Made by a program: the position numbers and the translations under genes | The notes under the pieces: generated by a model | Seen by the model: only the letters and a program-made list of their open reading frames with translations | What the model was told of the DNA's origin: nothing | Databases searched by the model: none | Shown: one piece after another, positions 10,431 to 22,927 of the stretch | How the letters are laid out: the number at the start of each line of letters is the position of its first letter | Numbering within the stretch: position 1 is the first letter of the stretch | Assembly: GCA_023653785.1 (NCBI GenBank) | Contig: JAMKCH010036015.1 | Span: forward strand, 62,001-126,000 | DNA: 64,000 bases | DNA from: Ophioderma brevispina | Taxonomy: Eukaryota > Echinodermata > Ophiuroidea > Amphilepidida > Ophiodermatidae | Direction of reading: 5' to 3'

Positions 10431-13400
10431 GTGAGTTGTAGATTTCTTTTATTTTTCCCGTGTTTCCCAAGTGTGGCCAAAAAGTTTGGCGAGTGAGTAA
10501 CTTTACACCTGACGCGCTTTGGCGCTGCTAACCTAAGCCGTATGCAGAGATATGCGTGGGCGTTAGTAAAAGTTAACCGAGCAATTATTGCGGTAAATTA
10601 CCGCTAGTTAAAGTGCCTCTGAAACAGTTCAAAATCTTTCCCCGAGTTCAAATGGACAATAATCGCTCCAATTGCAGCCAGCCGTTTGCCTGGTAGCTGG
10701 TATCTAAGATATTTATGTTGTATATGATGCATTATTCTGTTCAGAAAATAGAGAAATAATATGAATCTATTTGGTGTTGTTCGAGGTTTCATATACTCGT
10801 GGGATTGGACTTGTGCCAGCCAAAGTAAATAATGTCACGCGACCATTTTCTGACGGAAGGTGTGAATATAGTGTATTTAAATAACAATTTCGTTATTCGG
10901 ATATAGGGTAGTTTCAAAATAGTAAACTTGAGTGTCAAAATTAGTTTCACTAGGGCCCATAGCTCGTGTGACCGAATTATGAATTGTCTTGTTATGCCAA
11001 AGTTTGACACTTGCCAGGATGCCTTACCACTGTGCTAGAATCAGCTAGATGATCCTTATCTTTGACATTGCTAACCAAAACAAATCATGTTACTACTAGT
11101 TAACTTACAAGGCATTGATTTAGTAATCAGATACCATGGGGTAATGTAGATGCGAGGCCTACAAATTCATATTACTTGGACTGAAAATTGGCACAAATGG
11201 GGCACGATTCTTAACCTTCACAAGGTTGAAAGTTCTTAATTACCATTATAAAAATAAAAATAGCTTATTGAATGAAAAATATATTTAAAAAAAATAAAAA
11301 TGTAATATTATTATAATCATATTTTTGTTGATCCAAACAAGGACCTGTAGTTTAACAATAATATGAAGGAAGTATTGAAACCTCAATAGCATGGTTATGC
11401 TATGACAGTATGGTCTTTAGACTTAATGCGTACTTCTTTGCCAATTTCTTATTATGGCCTGAAGGTAAGCATCTGTAAGCAAATTGAATGAGCTAGCTAA
11501 TGTGTATTGAAATATGCAATGCTTCATACAGTATTACTGTTAATGTAACCTACTAACCTGTGACTGTAACTGTACATGCTGTATAGACTTCTGTGGTGAA
11601 GGTATTTATGGATATACATTTTAGGCGAGAAAGAATGAAGAAAGAACACAATATTTTAATAAAAAACTCTTCCAGAGTGGGCCAAAGTTCCTGGATTCAA
11701 CTGTGGTATAGTGCATTTTGTTATCTATTTTTTTCTCGACCATTTCCCCAAAGAAAAATACAGCTTGCATGACTAGGAATTACAAAGTGTTTTTTGTTAG
11801 AGGTAGTTCATAACAGCCCATGTACGATTGAAAAAACCAATAACATTTGCAGACTCTATGTGGGTTGATAAAAATGCAGTTTCAGAGTCCTCAATCATGA
11901 ATGCCTTAATTAAAGTAATAAATTAGGCCATTAATATTTGAGAAATGGAACAATATGTTGGAAACAAACTAAATCTAAGCTAGGCTATTATACAAAATAT
12001 GACACGGTGATGAATCTTTCTCACCTGTGGAAATCAGGATGAAATTGTACATGTTGACTGTATAGCTTTTTAAAGAAATAGTCGTAATTTATATGCCCTT
12101 ATTTTTTCTGACGTTGAGATATAGTTGTATTTATTTGTAATAAAAAAAGTAAACATTTTTTTTCCAAAGTGTTGGCAGAATACTGATTTCAGATTGCAAG
12201 ATAACAATTTGTAATTAAAATGGGCCAATCCCTGATCCCAGGTCAAAGTCAACTTTTATATATTCAATGATAAATTTTGTTTGAATTTGAGTGAAAAACT
12301 GGATGGACATTATTGAGGCACCACATTAAAATCATGAAAGACAGAATCACAGAGCCATCATTTTAAGTAACATTGAACTTAAATGATATTTATGCTTAAG
12401 TTGTGCTACGATGTAGAACAGCTAGTCAATGTTGTCCAACGCATGTTTAACCCTTAATGACTGCACAAGTAGTCCTAGATGTCAAATCAAGGCAAATTCC
12501 TGTAGAATTTCTGACCTCCCCTCAGATAGATGTTGTAATCAGGATTTAAGGGATTCGTTCACCTTAGGGTCTATATATCAACAACAAGGTTGGGTTGAAA
12601 AGATTATTGAAATGAGATCAAAATATTATAAACCAGAAAAACATGCATTCAGAAGAGAAAAGTTTTTTATGACTAAACCCAGGCCTTTAAAATCATCAAA
12701 ATTCCATTGACCCCAGATTTGAAGGATCCAGAACACTAACAGAACCCTCACTAATAGTTGTACTTGTCATATACAAGAATCAAAATTCCATTTTTTTCAG
12801 GTGTCAATATATTATTTTCCTTTGGTACCGTGCGTTTACAGTAACAAACAAAATATGGTGCATGTACTTTGCATAAAATGTCCAGCTGAGTTAGCTGGGG
12901 TTGCTAGGTTGCAGTAGACTAACAACGCCCCCCCCAACCAGACATCCATAAACAAGTTGCAATAATTTCATATCCTTGTAAAAAAATTGTATGTTTTGGA
13001 ACAAACATGAATCGTGACCAATTGCCACTGCTCTATGCAGTGGTGTTACAATGCGGTGTGTAATATGTTAGGGGTACTATGTGAGCTGTTACAATTAGAC
13101 GATGGTTTTGACGTGGCTAGATCAAGTTATATGTGTATTGGTGTCAATTGGCCCTTGGCCTAGCTGCTCTGTGTACATTTGGAAGGCCAATCAATAAATA
13201 GTGCGAGTCGTGAGGGTGGATGTTGTCTGTGGTGCTAATATAGCCGGTTCTCGGTGCGTGAATTAAAAGCTGAAGGAGATTTAATGTAGCAGTGCTTAAC
13301 TGTTGTATTTTCTAGATCTCAGGGATATGGTAAAAAACATTAATGATGAAAAAGTCCAGGGCCAAGTCCCAAAATAATATATAACCTTCTCGCTCAAGTT

Positions 13401-13740
13401 TTTACATTTTTGAACTTGAGTAACCAGATATCTTTTAGAAGCAACTCAGAAAACAGGCAGAATTTGTTTGTGTCGTTGCAAGAAAGGCACTGACCAATCT
13501 GACCACATTATGAATTCGGCAAACCTTACGGATAAAGATCTGATGCCTTGATTCATAAAGGGGTTTCCGAATTCATAAGGTGTCAGAGGGCGTCAGGTAC
13601 AAAAAACTCCCGGAACAGAGGGATTGCTTTGTTAGTATGTATCTCTGGTAAAAATGTCGACCCTAAACATAGTTGTCCACTGTTTCCACCTGTGTGCACT
13701 GCCCCACATTTTCATGTGATGGCTCATGGGTAGTACCCCA
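10431..13740. other. No gene recognised
   Basis: Unique AT-rich sequence, with long A/T runs at 11250-11330. Short frames only. No repeat family recognised apart from homopolymers (C run near 12930). Confidence 0.4.
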
Positions 13741-13930
13741 CTTCTTAAGAGTGGGGTCAAAGGTCATCTAGAGGTTATTAGGGGTCATGGCCCCAAAAAT
13801 GGTCAGATTTATCAAATTGCTTGGTGTATCCAAGATCAGTTATCATGAAATTTGAATACCATGGTTCTTGGGTAGTGCCCCACCTATTGGTGACCTCATG
13901 TGACCTTGGTAACCCCATGTGACCTATGTC
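13741..13930. repeat. Diverged AGGTCA-rich repeat
   Basis: Contains GGGTCAAAGGTCA at 13754-13766 and several GGTCA/TGACC half sites in both orientations, with a repeated TGGGTAGTRCCCCAC motif at about 13729 and 13871. Related in composition to the array at 35690-36250. Confidence 0.5.
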
Positions 13931-14029
13931 CCCATTCAAAAACTGTGATGACAGGCGACACGTGCATTCTGTGAATGCTGTTATTCTGTTTAATCTTGAT
14001 AGCTCAAGAAGGCAAGTTAAGAATTTAGC

Positions 14030-14125
14030 TTCCAATTAAATCCCAGTAAGTGACAGTACTGGGGTTTGAACCAGGGCCTCCAGCACCAAAGGGGAATATT
14101 CTTGCCACAGTCGCCCACATTTTTA
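14030..14125 (-). mobile_element. tRNA-derived element (SINE head) remnant
   Basis: On the minus strand box B GGTTCAAACCC (14062-14072) is perfect and a weaker box A-like TGGGCGACTGTGG lies at 14105-14117 with tRNA-like spacing. No paired acceptor stem, so it is likely a decayed SINE rather than a tRNA gene. Confidence 0.4.
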
Positions 14126-16020
14126 CAAATTTGCAGGGTTTGTGCAATATTTTTTGTCTTGCCTGAAGTTCAGAGTTCAGGAACAGACTATGTGTTCACT
14201 ATTTTGTGTTTGTGTATGTGCCGTATTTGGATCTGGTGGTGATCTGGATGTAGCTCATACCAATAAGATCCAATACTAGTTCAGTGGAAAACACAAATCT
14301 GCAACTAAAAGATCAAGTAACAAATCTAAGTTTTGAATAACTAATAAGTAATATATCTAGAGTTCTGTATGGGCTACAGTGTCAAAACTTGGTGAATGGA
14401 AGGGGGCAAATGTTCTTGACCTGATTAGATTTTGAGAGGAAATGACAATTAAAGATCCATTGCTCGCTAATAGCCTTGTTCCCAGGGACCCCAGATTTTA
14501 CCATAAGTGGTCAAAATATTGGTATCTGAAGAAAGCTATTATTTTTCTCATTTACACTGAAATTTTAGGGCTAAAAATGTTTGGTTTGGATCTTATAAGT
14601 GAAAATGTACTCTATTTTGGTAGACCAATTAGTTTTACACATATATTCTATAAATGGGCATATCAAAATGGAATGCAATATTGCTGTAAAACCAAATAGA
14701 TATGGGGTAATTGGATCAAGGTCATTCAATTAAGATCAAATTTTTAAAAAATGAAATTGGGCCATCTCCTTTAAGCAGCTAATTATGGAAAAAACATGTT
14801 TTGGGGTTATTGTGGGTAAAATCATAGGAAGGGCGAAAAATCATGGGGGGGTAAAAACACTTAATTTCATGCATTTTATTGCGAAACCCCTCTGATTTTC
14901 TGTCTCTTGAATTTCATAATGTTGCTTGTGACACTTTTGGCTTCAGTTTTGGAACACAAAAGCAGGTGAGACCTATGTTGATCAATGTAAAGGGGGGACT
15001 AGTATGATTTTTGGCATTTTTACGCTGTATGTGGAATTAGGGAAAATTGTTTAGGAATTGTTTTGGTTCTTTTTATGTTCATTTGTTGCTTTGTTTATGG
15101 TGGGCATTAGGACAAACAAATCTTGCCCCACAGATCGCACGTCTCTTGTATGTTTGCTTTTTGGCCATTGAATTTTGTATAAAATCTCAACTTTCTTGGT
15201 GTAAGTTGGAAGCAAGGCTAATATTTAAAAAAATGGTCCTTCAAATTCAAGTTTTTTTAGGTTGTTTCATACTTAAAATTTGGTTGTGTGCCCTATTTGT
15301 TGAAGGCAGTGTAGGGTGGATCTTCTTTGATTTTCATATGGGATGTCTTCGTTCTGTATACATGTGTATTCATTCGGTTGTGCTTTTAGAGTAAAAAGTG
15401 GCTTGCACGATCCAGTTTATAATTGGAACAAATTACAGAAGAGAGCAAATAGGGTGTTTTAACCGAAGAAGGTACTTTAAAAAAATTGTCTTGTTCATGA
15501 TGTGCTGCAAAGTCCAAAATTTAAATGCAGACATCCAAAATAGCATTCGTTTTTGTTTTTCTCACTTATTGAAATGAATTTTGGTTAGGATAAGGTGTAC
15601 AAACACATACTTATAAAAGGGAGTTTTTACTCAACTGTTGGTTGGTTGGGAATTTTAAATATTTTTTCTGCAGTACCTTCCATTTAGCTCTCTACTTCCA
15701 ATTTCCAAAGAATATTCTCCAAATAAAAGTAAATAAGTCCAAATTGCTGTTCACTCTAACGTCAGCTATCTGTGTACATCACATGTACCTTAAATGCGTG
15801 CCTGTGTAGACTTAAATTTTGTGCCTCCGACAGTGTATCCATTTAAGCTATAGCAAAAACCAACAATTAAAATGCAATTTAGTAGTAGCATGAGTAGGCG
15901 AGGTGATGTTAGTAGTAATTGCTTCCCACAGACCCATGCGGCACAGATTGCACCAGGTCTACGCTGTGGCGCTGTGCACAGCAACATACACACTATTGGA
16001 ATATAATCATAGCCTGCAGT
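14126..16020. other. No gene recognised
   Basis: AT-rich sequence with short frames only; no family or splice-bounded exon recognised. Confidence 0.35.
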
Positions 16021-16028
16021 ATACATGG

Positions 16029-16037
16029 TATAAATAG
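16029..16037 (+). promoter_or_regulatory. Candidate TATA box
   Basis: A perfect TATAAATAG followed by a locally CpG-rich 350 bp (to about 16400) with no similar density on either side. A frame opens at ATG 16246 (MAAVSSLLVM...; 80 codons). I see no clear donor before its stop, so a coding or non-coding transcript is equally possible. Confidence 0.25.
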
Positions 16038-16245
16038 ATAGAACTAGTCCAGTGAGTCTGACCGTCCGCCTTCAGTGCTTGTGAGTGACTGAGAGTATAT
16101 CAATAGAATCGCGTAAACACTGACAGCCTCTGCTACAGAAGCCAGTAGAGCCGTGTAACATATTGATGAATAAATTAAATGCTCTAGGTTTTAACCGTTT
16201 ATAAGCTAGTAGGGCTTGTGGCTCATCTACAAACCCGGTTAGTTC

Positions 16246-16488
16246 ATGGCCGCGGTATCGTCACTTCTCGTTATGCAATTGCCTGATGCTTGTTCACGTG
16301 TCGTAGACAAGTGCTCAGACCGTGTGCTCACTAGCACATTAGGGGCGGCTTACGTCAGTGGATTGACACTCGAGTCGTGCATCATCATAATCACTGATGA
16401 GTCGTTTGTGAATGAGGAATGGGATGATGAAAACAAACACACAAAAAAATGGAAATTTGTTAGATGGGTGGGAGGAAGACATTTGTAA
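16246..16488 (+). CDS. Small uncharacterised ORF downstream of the candidate TATA box
   Basis: 80 codons beginning MAAVSSLLVMQ, in the CpG-rich segment about 215 bp after the TATA-like site. Hydrophobic segments near residues 5-11 and 44-50, then a polar Asp/Glu/Lys-rich end. No domain recognised. The ATG (TTCATGG) has T at -3 and G at +4, a middling context. May be chance. Confidence 0.2.
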   Translation: MAAVSSLLVMQLPDACSRVVDKCSDRVLTSTLGAAYVSGLTLESCIIIITDESFVNEEWDDENKHTKKWKFVRWVGGRHL

Positions 16489-17026
16489 TAGATTCTAGGT
16501 AGGTTATAGGTCATGACCTTTGACATGGCATTGTTTCTAGCACAGCAGTTAGTGTTTTCGCCATGTGTGCTATAGGATCTGGTTGTATAAAATGCAATTG
16601 CATGGAAAAAGGTGGCTTTATTATTATTTTGGCCAGAATGAAGTTGGCTAGCCAATGGTTTGCTGTAGGGATTTTACTGTTCTATGAACTGATAATAAGC
16701 AGCTTGGTGCTAGGAATATTACTCCAATATATTGGTCACAGAGCAAGATGGCATACATCATTGATGGGGGTATGTATCTAGCGACATGTGCATGATGTTT
16801 CAAATGTGTGACCACATGTTGAGGCAGTTTGAATCTTTTCGGTATGCTATTTGAATTTTGGTAATTATGGTATTTGGTGAATTGTGATTCTGTTTTCTGC
16901 AAGTTGTGCTTACGTCCTAGTCATTTGCCGAAATAAACATTATTTTAGAAGCATCTTTTACAACAGAAACATGGAATTTAAATGTTGCTCTAGGCTTAAA
17001 TGCTTTTGTAGTTTACATTATTTCCA
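16489..17026. other. No gene recognised
   Basis: Short frames on both strands, no motif. Confidence 0.35.
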
Positions 17027-17788
17027 TTAGGCTAAGAAAGTGATTCCCAGTTTCCGTTCATTTTTTTTTCATGGATGCGTGGGAAATGTTCATTATGAAT
17101 TCTTTCAGATTTGTCATATGATGCACAAGTTAACTGCAGTATACTTTGTTTTGAGGCATGAAAACACATACTATGACCAGGCTTCACTTGAAAAAAACTT
17201 TGGTACACATATAAGTGCTTTGATAAAGAAGAGTGCTTTGATAAAGCACTTCTTTAGAAATGTTGTTTGCATGTATACACAGCTTGAGCTTCCAGAGCTT
17301 CACTAAGTTATAGTCCCTTGAGCAAGACATGGAATGACTGACCTGAATCGGCTGTCACAATCGTCCAGGGAAGGAATACCTTCCCTTCCTCCTCTATTTT
17401 CACTTGCATCAACATGATTAAACATAGTCTAGGTAATGAGTGTGTGTTATATATCCATTTAAATATAGTTAACGCAGCATTTTGCAAAGACTACCTAGTC
17501 ACTCGATCAATCGGTGGTTTAATAGAAAGTAGGTAAGGAGCCGGTAACCAACGTAAATTGGTTATTGATCTTAGAAAATGGACGTTTCCGATTCTTCTAC
17601 CCCCCTGTCATCGTAAACAGTGATTAAAATGCATCATTCGTGAGTAAGATAACGTTAAAACCATTGTTTTTGTTCTTAAACAAGTGCGAAAATAGGAAAT
17701 AATGAATTATTTGGAAATAATGAATTATTGATCGGCATTTCTTCTGACCCCCCAGAGTCGGGAAACGCGGAATAACTTTCATAGCCTA
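17027..17788 (+). mobile_element. Non-autonomous DNA transposon, family D copy 2
   Basis: Ends TTAGGCTAAGAAAGTGATTC and (reverse complement) TAGGCTATGAAAGTTATTCC. Collinear with 6295-7403 but lacking its ~400-bp middle. It carries a local duplication of GAAGAGTGCTTTGATAAAG near 17220-17245 and a GGAAATAATGAATTATT doublet at 17695-17730. Confidence 0.75.
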
Positions 17789-19087
17789 TGGATTTTACCT
17801 TAAACTCTTCAAAATATTTAAGGTGTATTTTTTGTTTTTTGTTGTTCTTGTTTGTTGTTTTCCCCCTTTTTAATGAATTTAACAGGAAAGATAACAGAAG
17901 TTGCTTAGCGTCATTATCATTCATAGATGGATGCAATGTTCAAACTTACGCAATCAAACATACCATTTCATTCAGATGAAATTCCATCCTTACCTGGAAC
18001 ATGGCAGCGATTGACTTTTAATCAACAACCTATAAACTAAGTGATTGCTACCGGGCGTCAAATGTGTGATAGAACTAAGTGGTTTGTTTGGGATTTTGTA
18101 TTTATTTTAACTGCCAGTTTAACAATGATGGGTTGAAGGGCAAGTGGAAAGTAATTCACAAGTAACGTAAAATCTTATGAGCCTCAAATACATTGCATTC
18201 TGGGTGTGTGGGGGGGGGGGGGAGTGATGCCCAAAATATGCATGACCCCTCCTGGTGCCTTCCGCACTCGCATTGAATTTTATTTATCCTTAAACTTTTA
18301 AAAATGTGAGTAGGAAGGGGAAATGTAATTGATGACCAAATTAAACATTACCCCAATTCGGTCAAACGGTTGTGCACTGCAATGAAACAAATACAAATGG
18401 TAGTCCCCACCCCCCTTGTGTCACATGGCATAACCTTGGAATGGTCAAGGTTTGAAAAAAGGGCAGAATGGACTTGACCTTGGTATTTAATTGAAATGAC
18501 AACACCTGTACCCAGAGGTATTATTATTTTTAAAGAATTATTTGGAGGAATTCATCCGTCTTTACCTTGAAAGAAAAATCTAAGAGGAGATGGTGTTTAC
18601 ATCATAAAGTATTTGCAAACTAATAAGTGAACCAGTTTGAAGGTAAGAACAATTTCTGTAATGGCTCACTTTCACTTTCTTTGTGGTTACTTCAAAGGAT
18701 CCAAGGAAGAGTAAGACGAGAGGATGTAAAATCTTGCACTTTAGTAAAGAAGGCCATACAACAACAAATTATGGTTTGTTTCAAAGTTCCAGAGGGATTG
18801 AGAATCAACGGCGGTACTATTTTCAAATTGCGTGTGTGTTGGGGGGGGGGATCACTATTCTACAATCTTAGAAATAATTGTTTACTACAAGATTGTAGTC
18901 ATTTCAATTTTATAAAAAAATATGCTATATACGGTCTATAGGAGATTAACAAATGTTTGATTTTAGTTCTTGCAACAGCAAGTAAAATCATTCCTTCCCA
19001 GTTTAAGGTGCATCATACCCCAGATATACAGTGATATTGTTCAAATTACCAACACTCAAGTAAGTCAAAAAATACACATCTTCTCAG
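17789..19087. other. No gene recognised
   Basis: AT-rich with G runs at 18211 and 18840. Short frames lack domains. A consensus donor at 19060 follows a 58-bp acceptor-bounded stretch (19002-19059), but the next acceptor is only 28 bp away, too close for a real intron. Confidence 0.3.
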
Positions 19088-19208
19088 CATGCATCCCATG
19101 GGCGATGATGCTAGTGATGACATTGAAACAAAAACTTTTAATGCAATTGGGCTGCAGAAACTATATCCCCGTGATCTGCGTTTCCCAGCACTCAAAAATG
19201 ATGAGCGA
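19088..19208 (+). CDS. Isolated candidate internal exon, product unknown
   Basis: 121 bp between an acceptor (TTCTCAG at 19081-19087) and a donor (GCGA|GTAAGC, GT at 19209). In the frame of ATG 19089 it encodes 40 residues, starting acidic (GDDASDDIE) and ending LYPRDLRFPALKNDER, with an amino-acid make-up more protein-like than its neighbours. No partner exons were found within several kb. It could belong to a gene with very long introns or be a captured fragment. Confidence 0.3.
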
Positions 19209-20576
19209 GTAAGCCTACATGCAATATTGGTTTTGGGCCGCGTGTTATGTCACAGTACACTGCAATGCCCCAATGACCAACGCCATAAAGCGCAACTTTT
19301 CATTGGGGGTTTGCATCTTTTCTATCTCGGCAATTTTTCGGGGTGTAAAATCTCCGCGTTTAAGAGGATTTCCTCGTTTGAATTTGTTAGTGCCAAATTT
19401 TAGCTTTCTTGATTTTCAGCCTGTTTTGTCATTTTTCCTCTCCCCCCTTTTTTCTTGTTTTGTCCATGGCCTCTTAACACCCCTGATTTTTGCACACATT
19501 TTATTACCAATCCAGGTATTAAATGAAAGCAAGACTAAGCAACAAAATCTTGACCTTTTACAATACGGACTCGGCACAATAATGATTAAACGTTTGTGCC
19601 AACTGTATGTCACCTTGGGGCTAAGTTGGGGGGGGGGGGTCCAAGACAGCTTGAAAAGCAGGGAAAATGGCTCTCAACTCCATGGTTTTGGGTTTGTTTG
19701 CTTTATTAACTGTAATAAAATTAACCCATCCCCTATCACAGCCAAAAAAAAAATAGAGAGGGAACTTAGTATCACAACTTGGAACAATGCCAAGACTCCT
19801 GGGTCTTAAGTCTGCTCAAAACACAGGAAAAGATGTGATTGACCACTCTTGCCATCACGTGCAAAAAGACTCTCCAATGTGGTCATACCAGTGGGGGTTG
19901 CTTTATTTTGGACAGTCAGACCGAAAATCAGAGAATACCTAAGCCAAACTCTTAAAGAGATTTAAAACAGAAAACGAACTTGATTTCTAAAGTGATATGT
20001 TTTCAATAATGGTATTGTGGGCACTTGAGAAGTATAACCACCTGGTTAAACCAATGTCAAAAGAAATACGATTAAAAATTTTTCAACAACAAATGATATG
20101 GATTTAACAGATTTTTTGTCTCTATTACTTTTTGTTGATCACATTGTCAATGAAGTGTTTAAAAGAGGTATGAAATAAACTTCCTTGCTTGTTTAGGACA
20201 TGGTAATATTCTTATTTGGTTTGTAATGATGTAGTGACATCTGTTGTACTTTTGGTTGTTTTAAAACTTACCGAGGTGGTTGTCATAATAATAAGCATGT
20301 GGCTACTGCAAAAGGCGTGTTTGGTGGAGCAAAATTATTAAGTAATGATTCATCAACAGCTTTATCACATCGATACCAGCATTAATTTGTGGGGTAAGGT
20401 CCATTTTTGCTCCTCTTTTTCAGAATTCTGACTTACTGAAATAAATTATCCAGTTGAAAAGACATTCTTCTCAAGAAGACAAGCAAGTTGAAGAATACTG
20501 TGGTAATAGGAATAATCACCCAAATGAAAAGCAAGTCCGAAAGAGCCAGAAAGAGGCAACTGTTTCCTCCCTACAC
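19209..20576. other. No gene recognised
   Basis: A long + frame at 19219-19809 is open but has low-complexity hydrophobic content and no domain. A G run lies near 19630. Confidence 0.35.
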
Positions 20577-20952
20577 TTAAAGAGGAAATGCGGAGATTCC
20601 AGAGGAAGGCCCCCAATTTTTGAAACCTAGGTTTTTTACATAATCTGCCCGAAATGATTACCAAGTATCAGATCAACCTAAAGTGAATAAGCCGAATAAG
20701 TCGTCTTTAGTAATAAGATGATGATTTAGTAGTTTCTCTCAGCACGAGAAAGTCAAAGCATGGTTTTATGGGAATGATTCTTATGATAGCAGGCAAGTTC
20801 AAAAACCAAGCCTGTTTACGGTTTCTTCTGCACCTGTTTGTTCCAAAGCCTCCAAACGTTCAAGGTAGGTCCGGTTACAACCGACCGCCGATCCAGTGGG
20901 GGAAAATTTGAGGAGAAATTCATATCCTTAAAAAATACTCCTGTCACTTTAA
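20577..20952 (+). mobile_element. MITE family C copy (TTAA-bounded)
   Basis: Left TTAAAGAGGAAATG, right CTGTCACTTTAA. The interior matches 50564-50893: CTAAAGTGAATAAGCCGAATA, GTCGTCTTTAG, CAAAGCATGGTTTT, and a CTTGTTTG-TCCAAA block. TTAA at both ends fits the target preference of piggyBac-like transposases; the superfamily is inference. Confidence 0.65.
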
Positions 20953-21916
20953 ATCCACCATGGTTATTGCTTGACAAAATTATTTTAAGACTAGCTTCAC
21001 TTTGGAAACTAGGACATTCAAATGGTGGTCAGAAGTTAGTTTTTGTTGATGAGGGCAGCATCATCATTTCCAAGCTAGAGTTGATCAGCACAATGCTGCC
21101 ACAAAATACGTTGTATATAGATTGATTACCAATTTGTTGATATCATGGGCAATAATCGCTCAAGGTCAACTCTATCAATTGATAACCGTGTTCACAAAAA
21201 GTACTATGGATTGTTCCATAACAATTGATCATCGATTTTGTTAACTAAAATGAAACTCTGTGCTATTAATTCTGTGTCTTTTCATGATTTGTTTATTGAC
21301 ATTTTCAACGTTGGACACATTTGGACATCATCAATACTTGGTACTAATTTTAGGTGTTTTGAAACTCAATTTTGAAGTCTGTGTGTACTTTGTTTTGTTT
21401 AAATTCGTAGCAAGCAAAGGGAGATTCAATTTTAAACTGGATAAGTACGGGTGATTTATTTGAAATGACAATGTTTGTTGGCATCTTTCAAAAGTAAGTG
21501 TGTTCATAGGATGAAAACATATGAGATGCTCTATAAGATTCTCAATCTCTGGCAGAATTGCTAATTTGTGGGCAGTGTTACATCAAGTTTTGCCTTTACC
21601 GGTCAAAGGATCCTGCTTCTTTGCCTTGAACCAAAAAAATTTGCCCAATAAACCTAAAACTTGTTCGAAAGGTACACATCCATAACCATGAAGTTATGTA
21701 ACCATTTCAAATCAGCAGCAAAATACGCCCTGGTTCATGAAAAATCTACTTCTCTTATAAATTCTGTCCATGAGGAGGGGATTGGTCCTGTACAGTGGCC
21801 GTCCTGGCGTCCGACCCGGGGGTGGGGGAAGTCCCCCCTGGCTCGCAAAGTGGGATGTGGACTAAACAAAATAGTATTCATCCCTCTTTCTGTTCAATTC
21901 AATTTTCCCTCTGCTC
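20953..21916. other. No gene recognised
   Basis: Mostly AT-rich. A G/C-rich patch at 21790-21850 (TGGCCGTCCTGGCGTCC) resembles the ends of common small repeats but is unassigned. Confidence 0.35.
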
Positions 21917-22264
21917 TTAAAGGTGCAACAAGAGATTTCACATATCAGGTGTCCCTAAAAATCGAAAGTAATGATTTTTGCCCTGATGTCAAGCTCCATA
22001 AAAAAATATACCCCATCTGAAAGGCACTCTAACTAGAAAAAAAGCTTCTTTGGTACAAAAATTGTGAAATTTCGTTAGGGCAAATACGAATTCAGCTGAT
22101 GGTTTTACATTGAAATATAAGCAAACTCCGAAACGCTTTTTGGCTCTTTTTAAGAAAATTTCGGTAGCGAAATACAAGGCAAAGAAAATCATGGAGTGGT
22201 GTGATCTAATAAATATATTATGATACAATATTTAGGTGCCTCAAATCTCTCGTTGCACCTTTAA
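21917..22264 (+). mobile_element. MITE family A, complete copy (348 bp with TTAA)
   Basis: Terminal inverted repeats of 22 bp with one mismatch, beginning TTAAAGGTGCAACAAGAG on the left and ending CTCGTTGCACCTTTAA on the right, with TTAA at both edges. The interior has no coding frame. Reference copy for the family. Confidence 0.85.
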
Positions 22265-22927
22265 TGTTATGCCATTATCTGGATACGTGAAAGAAACAAT
22301 CCTCTTACATGCCAATCGTGCAGATTCCTGGAATAATCCCACCCAATAGTGGCAATATTCATCAAGGGAATTAGTGGTTGCTTAGATAATCTCCATTCAT
22401 ACCAAGTGCCTAGGTTTAGAGGGCATTATTTTTCTGTGGGCAAGGTTAAGAGCCATTGTATTTTTGGTGGTAATTCAAACTGTCGTTACTCATTCTTAAG
22501 TGTGTGTTGTGTTTTGTTTTTTGACAAGTCAAGGTTTCTGGATAAAAAAAAAATTAATTACCAATACCTTAGTGGGGGTATGAAGTAATCAATGTACTCA
22601 TTTGCATATCATTAGCGCTTGCACACAGGTGTCATGACAAGGTTATCTTCACAGAAACTGATTCAGAAGTGTGTCCAATGTACAATTTGTATTCCATAGG
22701 TGCGTTGGAGGGACTACCCGCACCATTAACAGGGTGTTATTCATTGCAAATCTGGTGCAAGTTATTAGGGTTTCACTGGTATAATGGTGCCATATGCTAC
22801 CAATTCAAAATAACAATTAGTTGCAGTAGTAGTAGTGGTATATCTAGTTAGAGGACACTCATTGTTATAACATTTGACAAATGAAGAAATGCAATATGTA
22901 ATCTTGTGGCAGCAAACTGGGATTCTT
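22265..22927. other. No gene recognised
   Basis: AT-rich, including a short (AGT)n run near 22825. No exon or repeat family identified. Confidence 0.35.

Noticed and set aside
19002..19059. 58-bp acceptor- and donor-bounded mini-exon
   Set aside because: Would leave a 28-bp intron before the next candidate exon, below workable intron size, and the frame contains a stop.
19219..19809. 196-codon + frame with hydrophobic stretches
   Set aside because: Composition follows T-rich/C-rich low-complexity DNA and a G run; no recognisable membrane-protein family.
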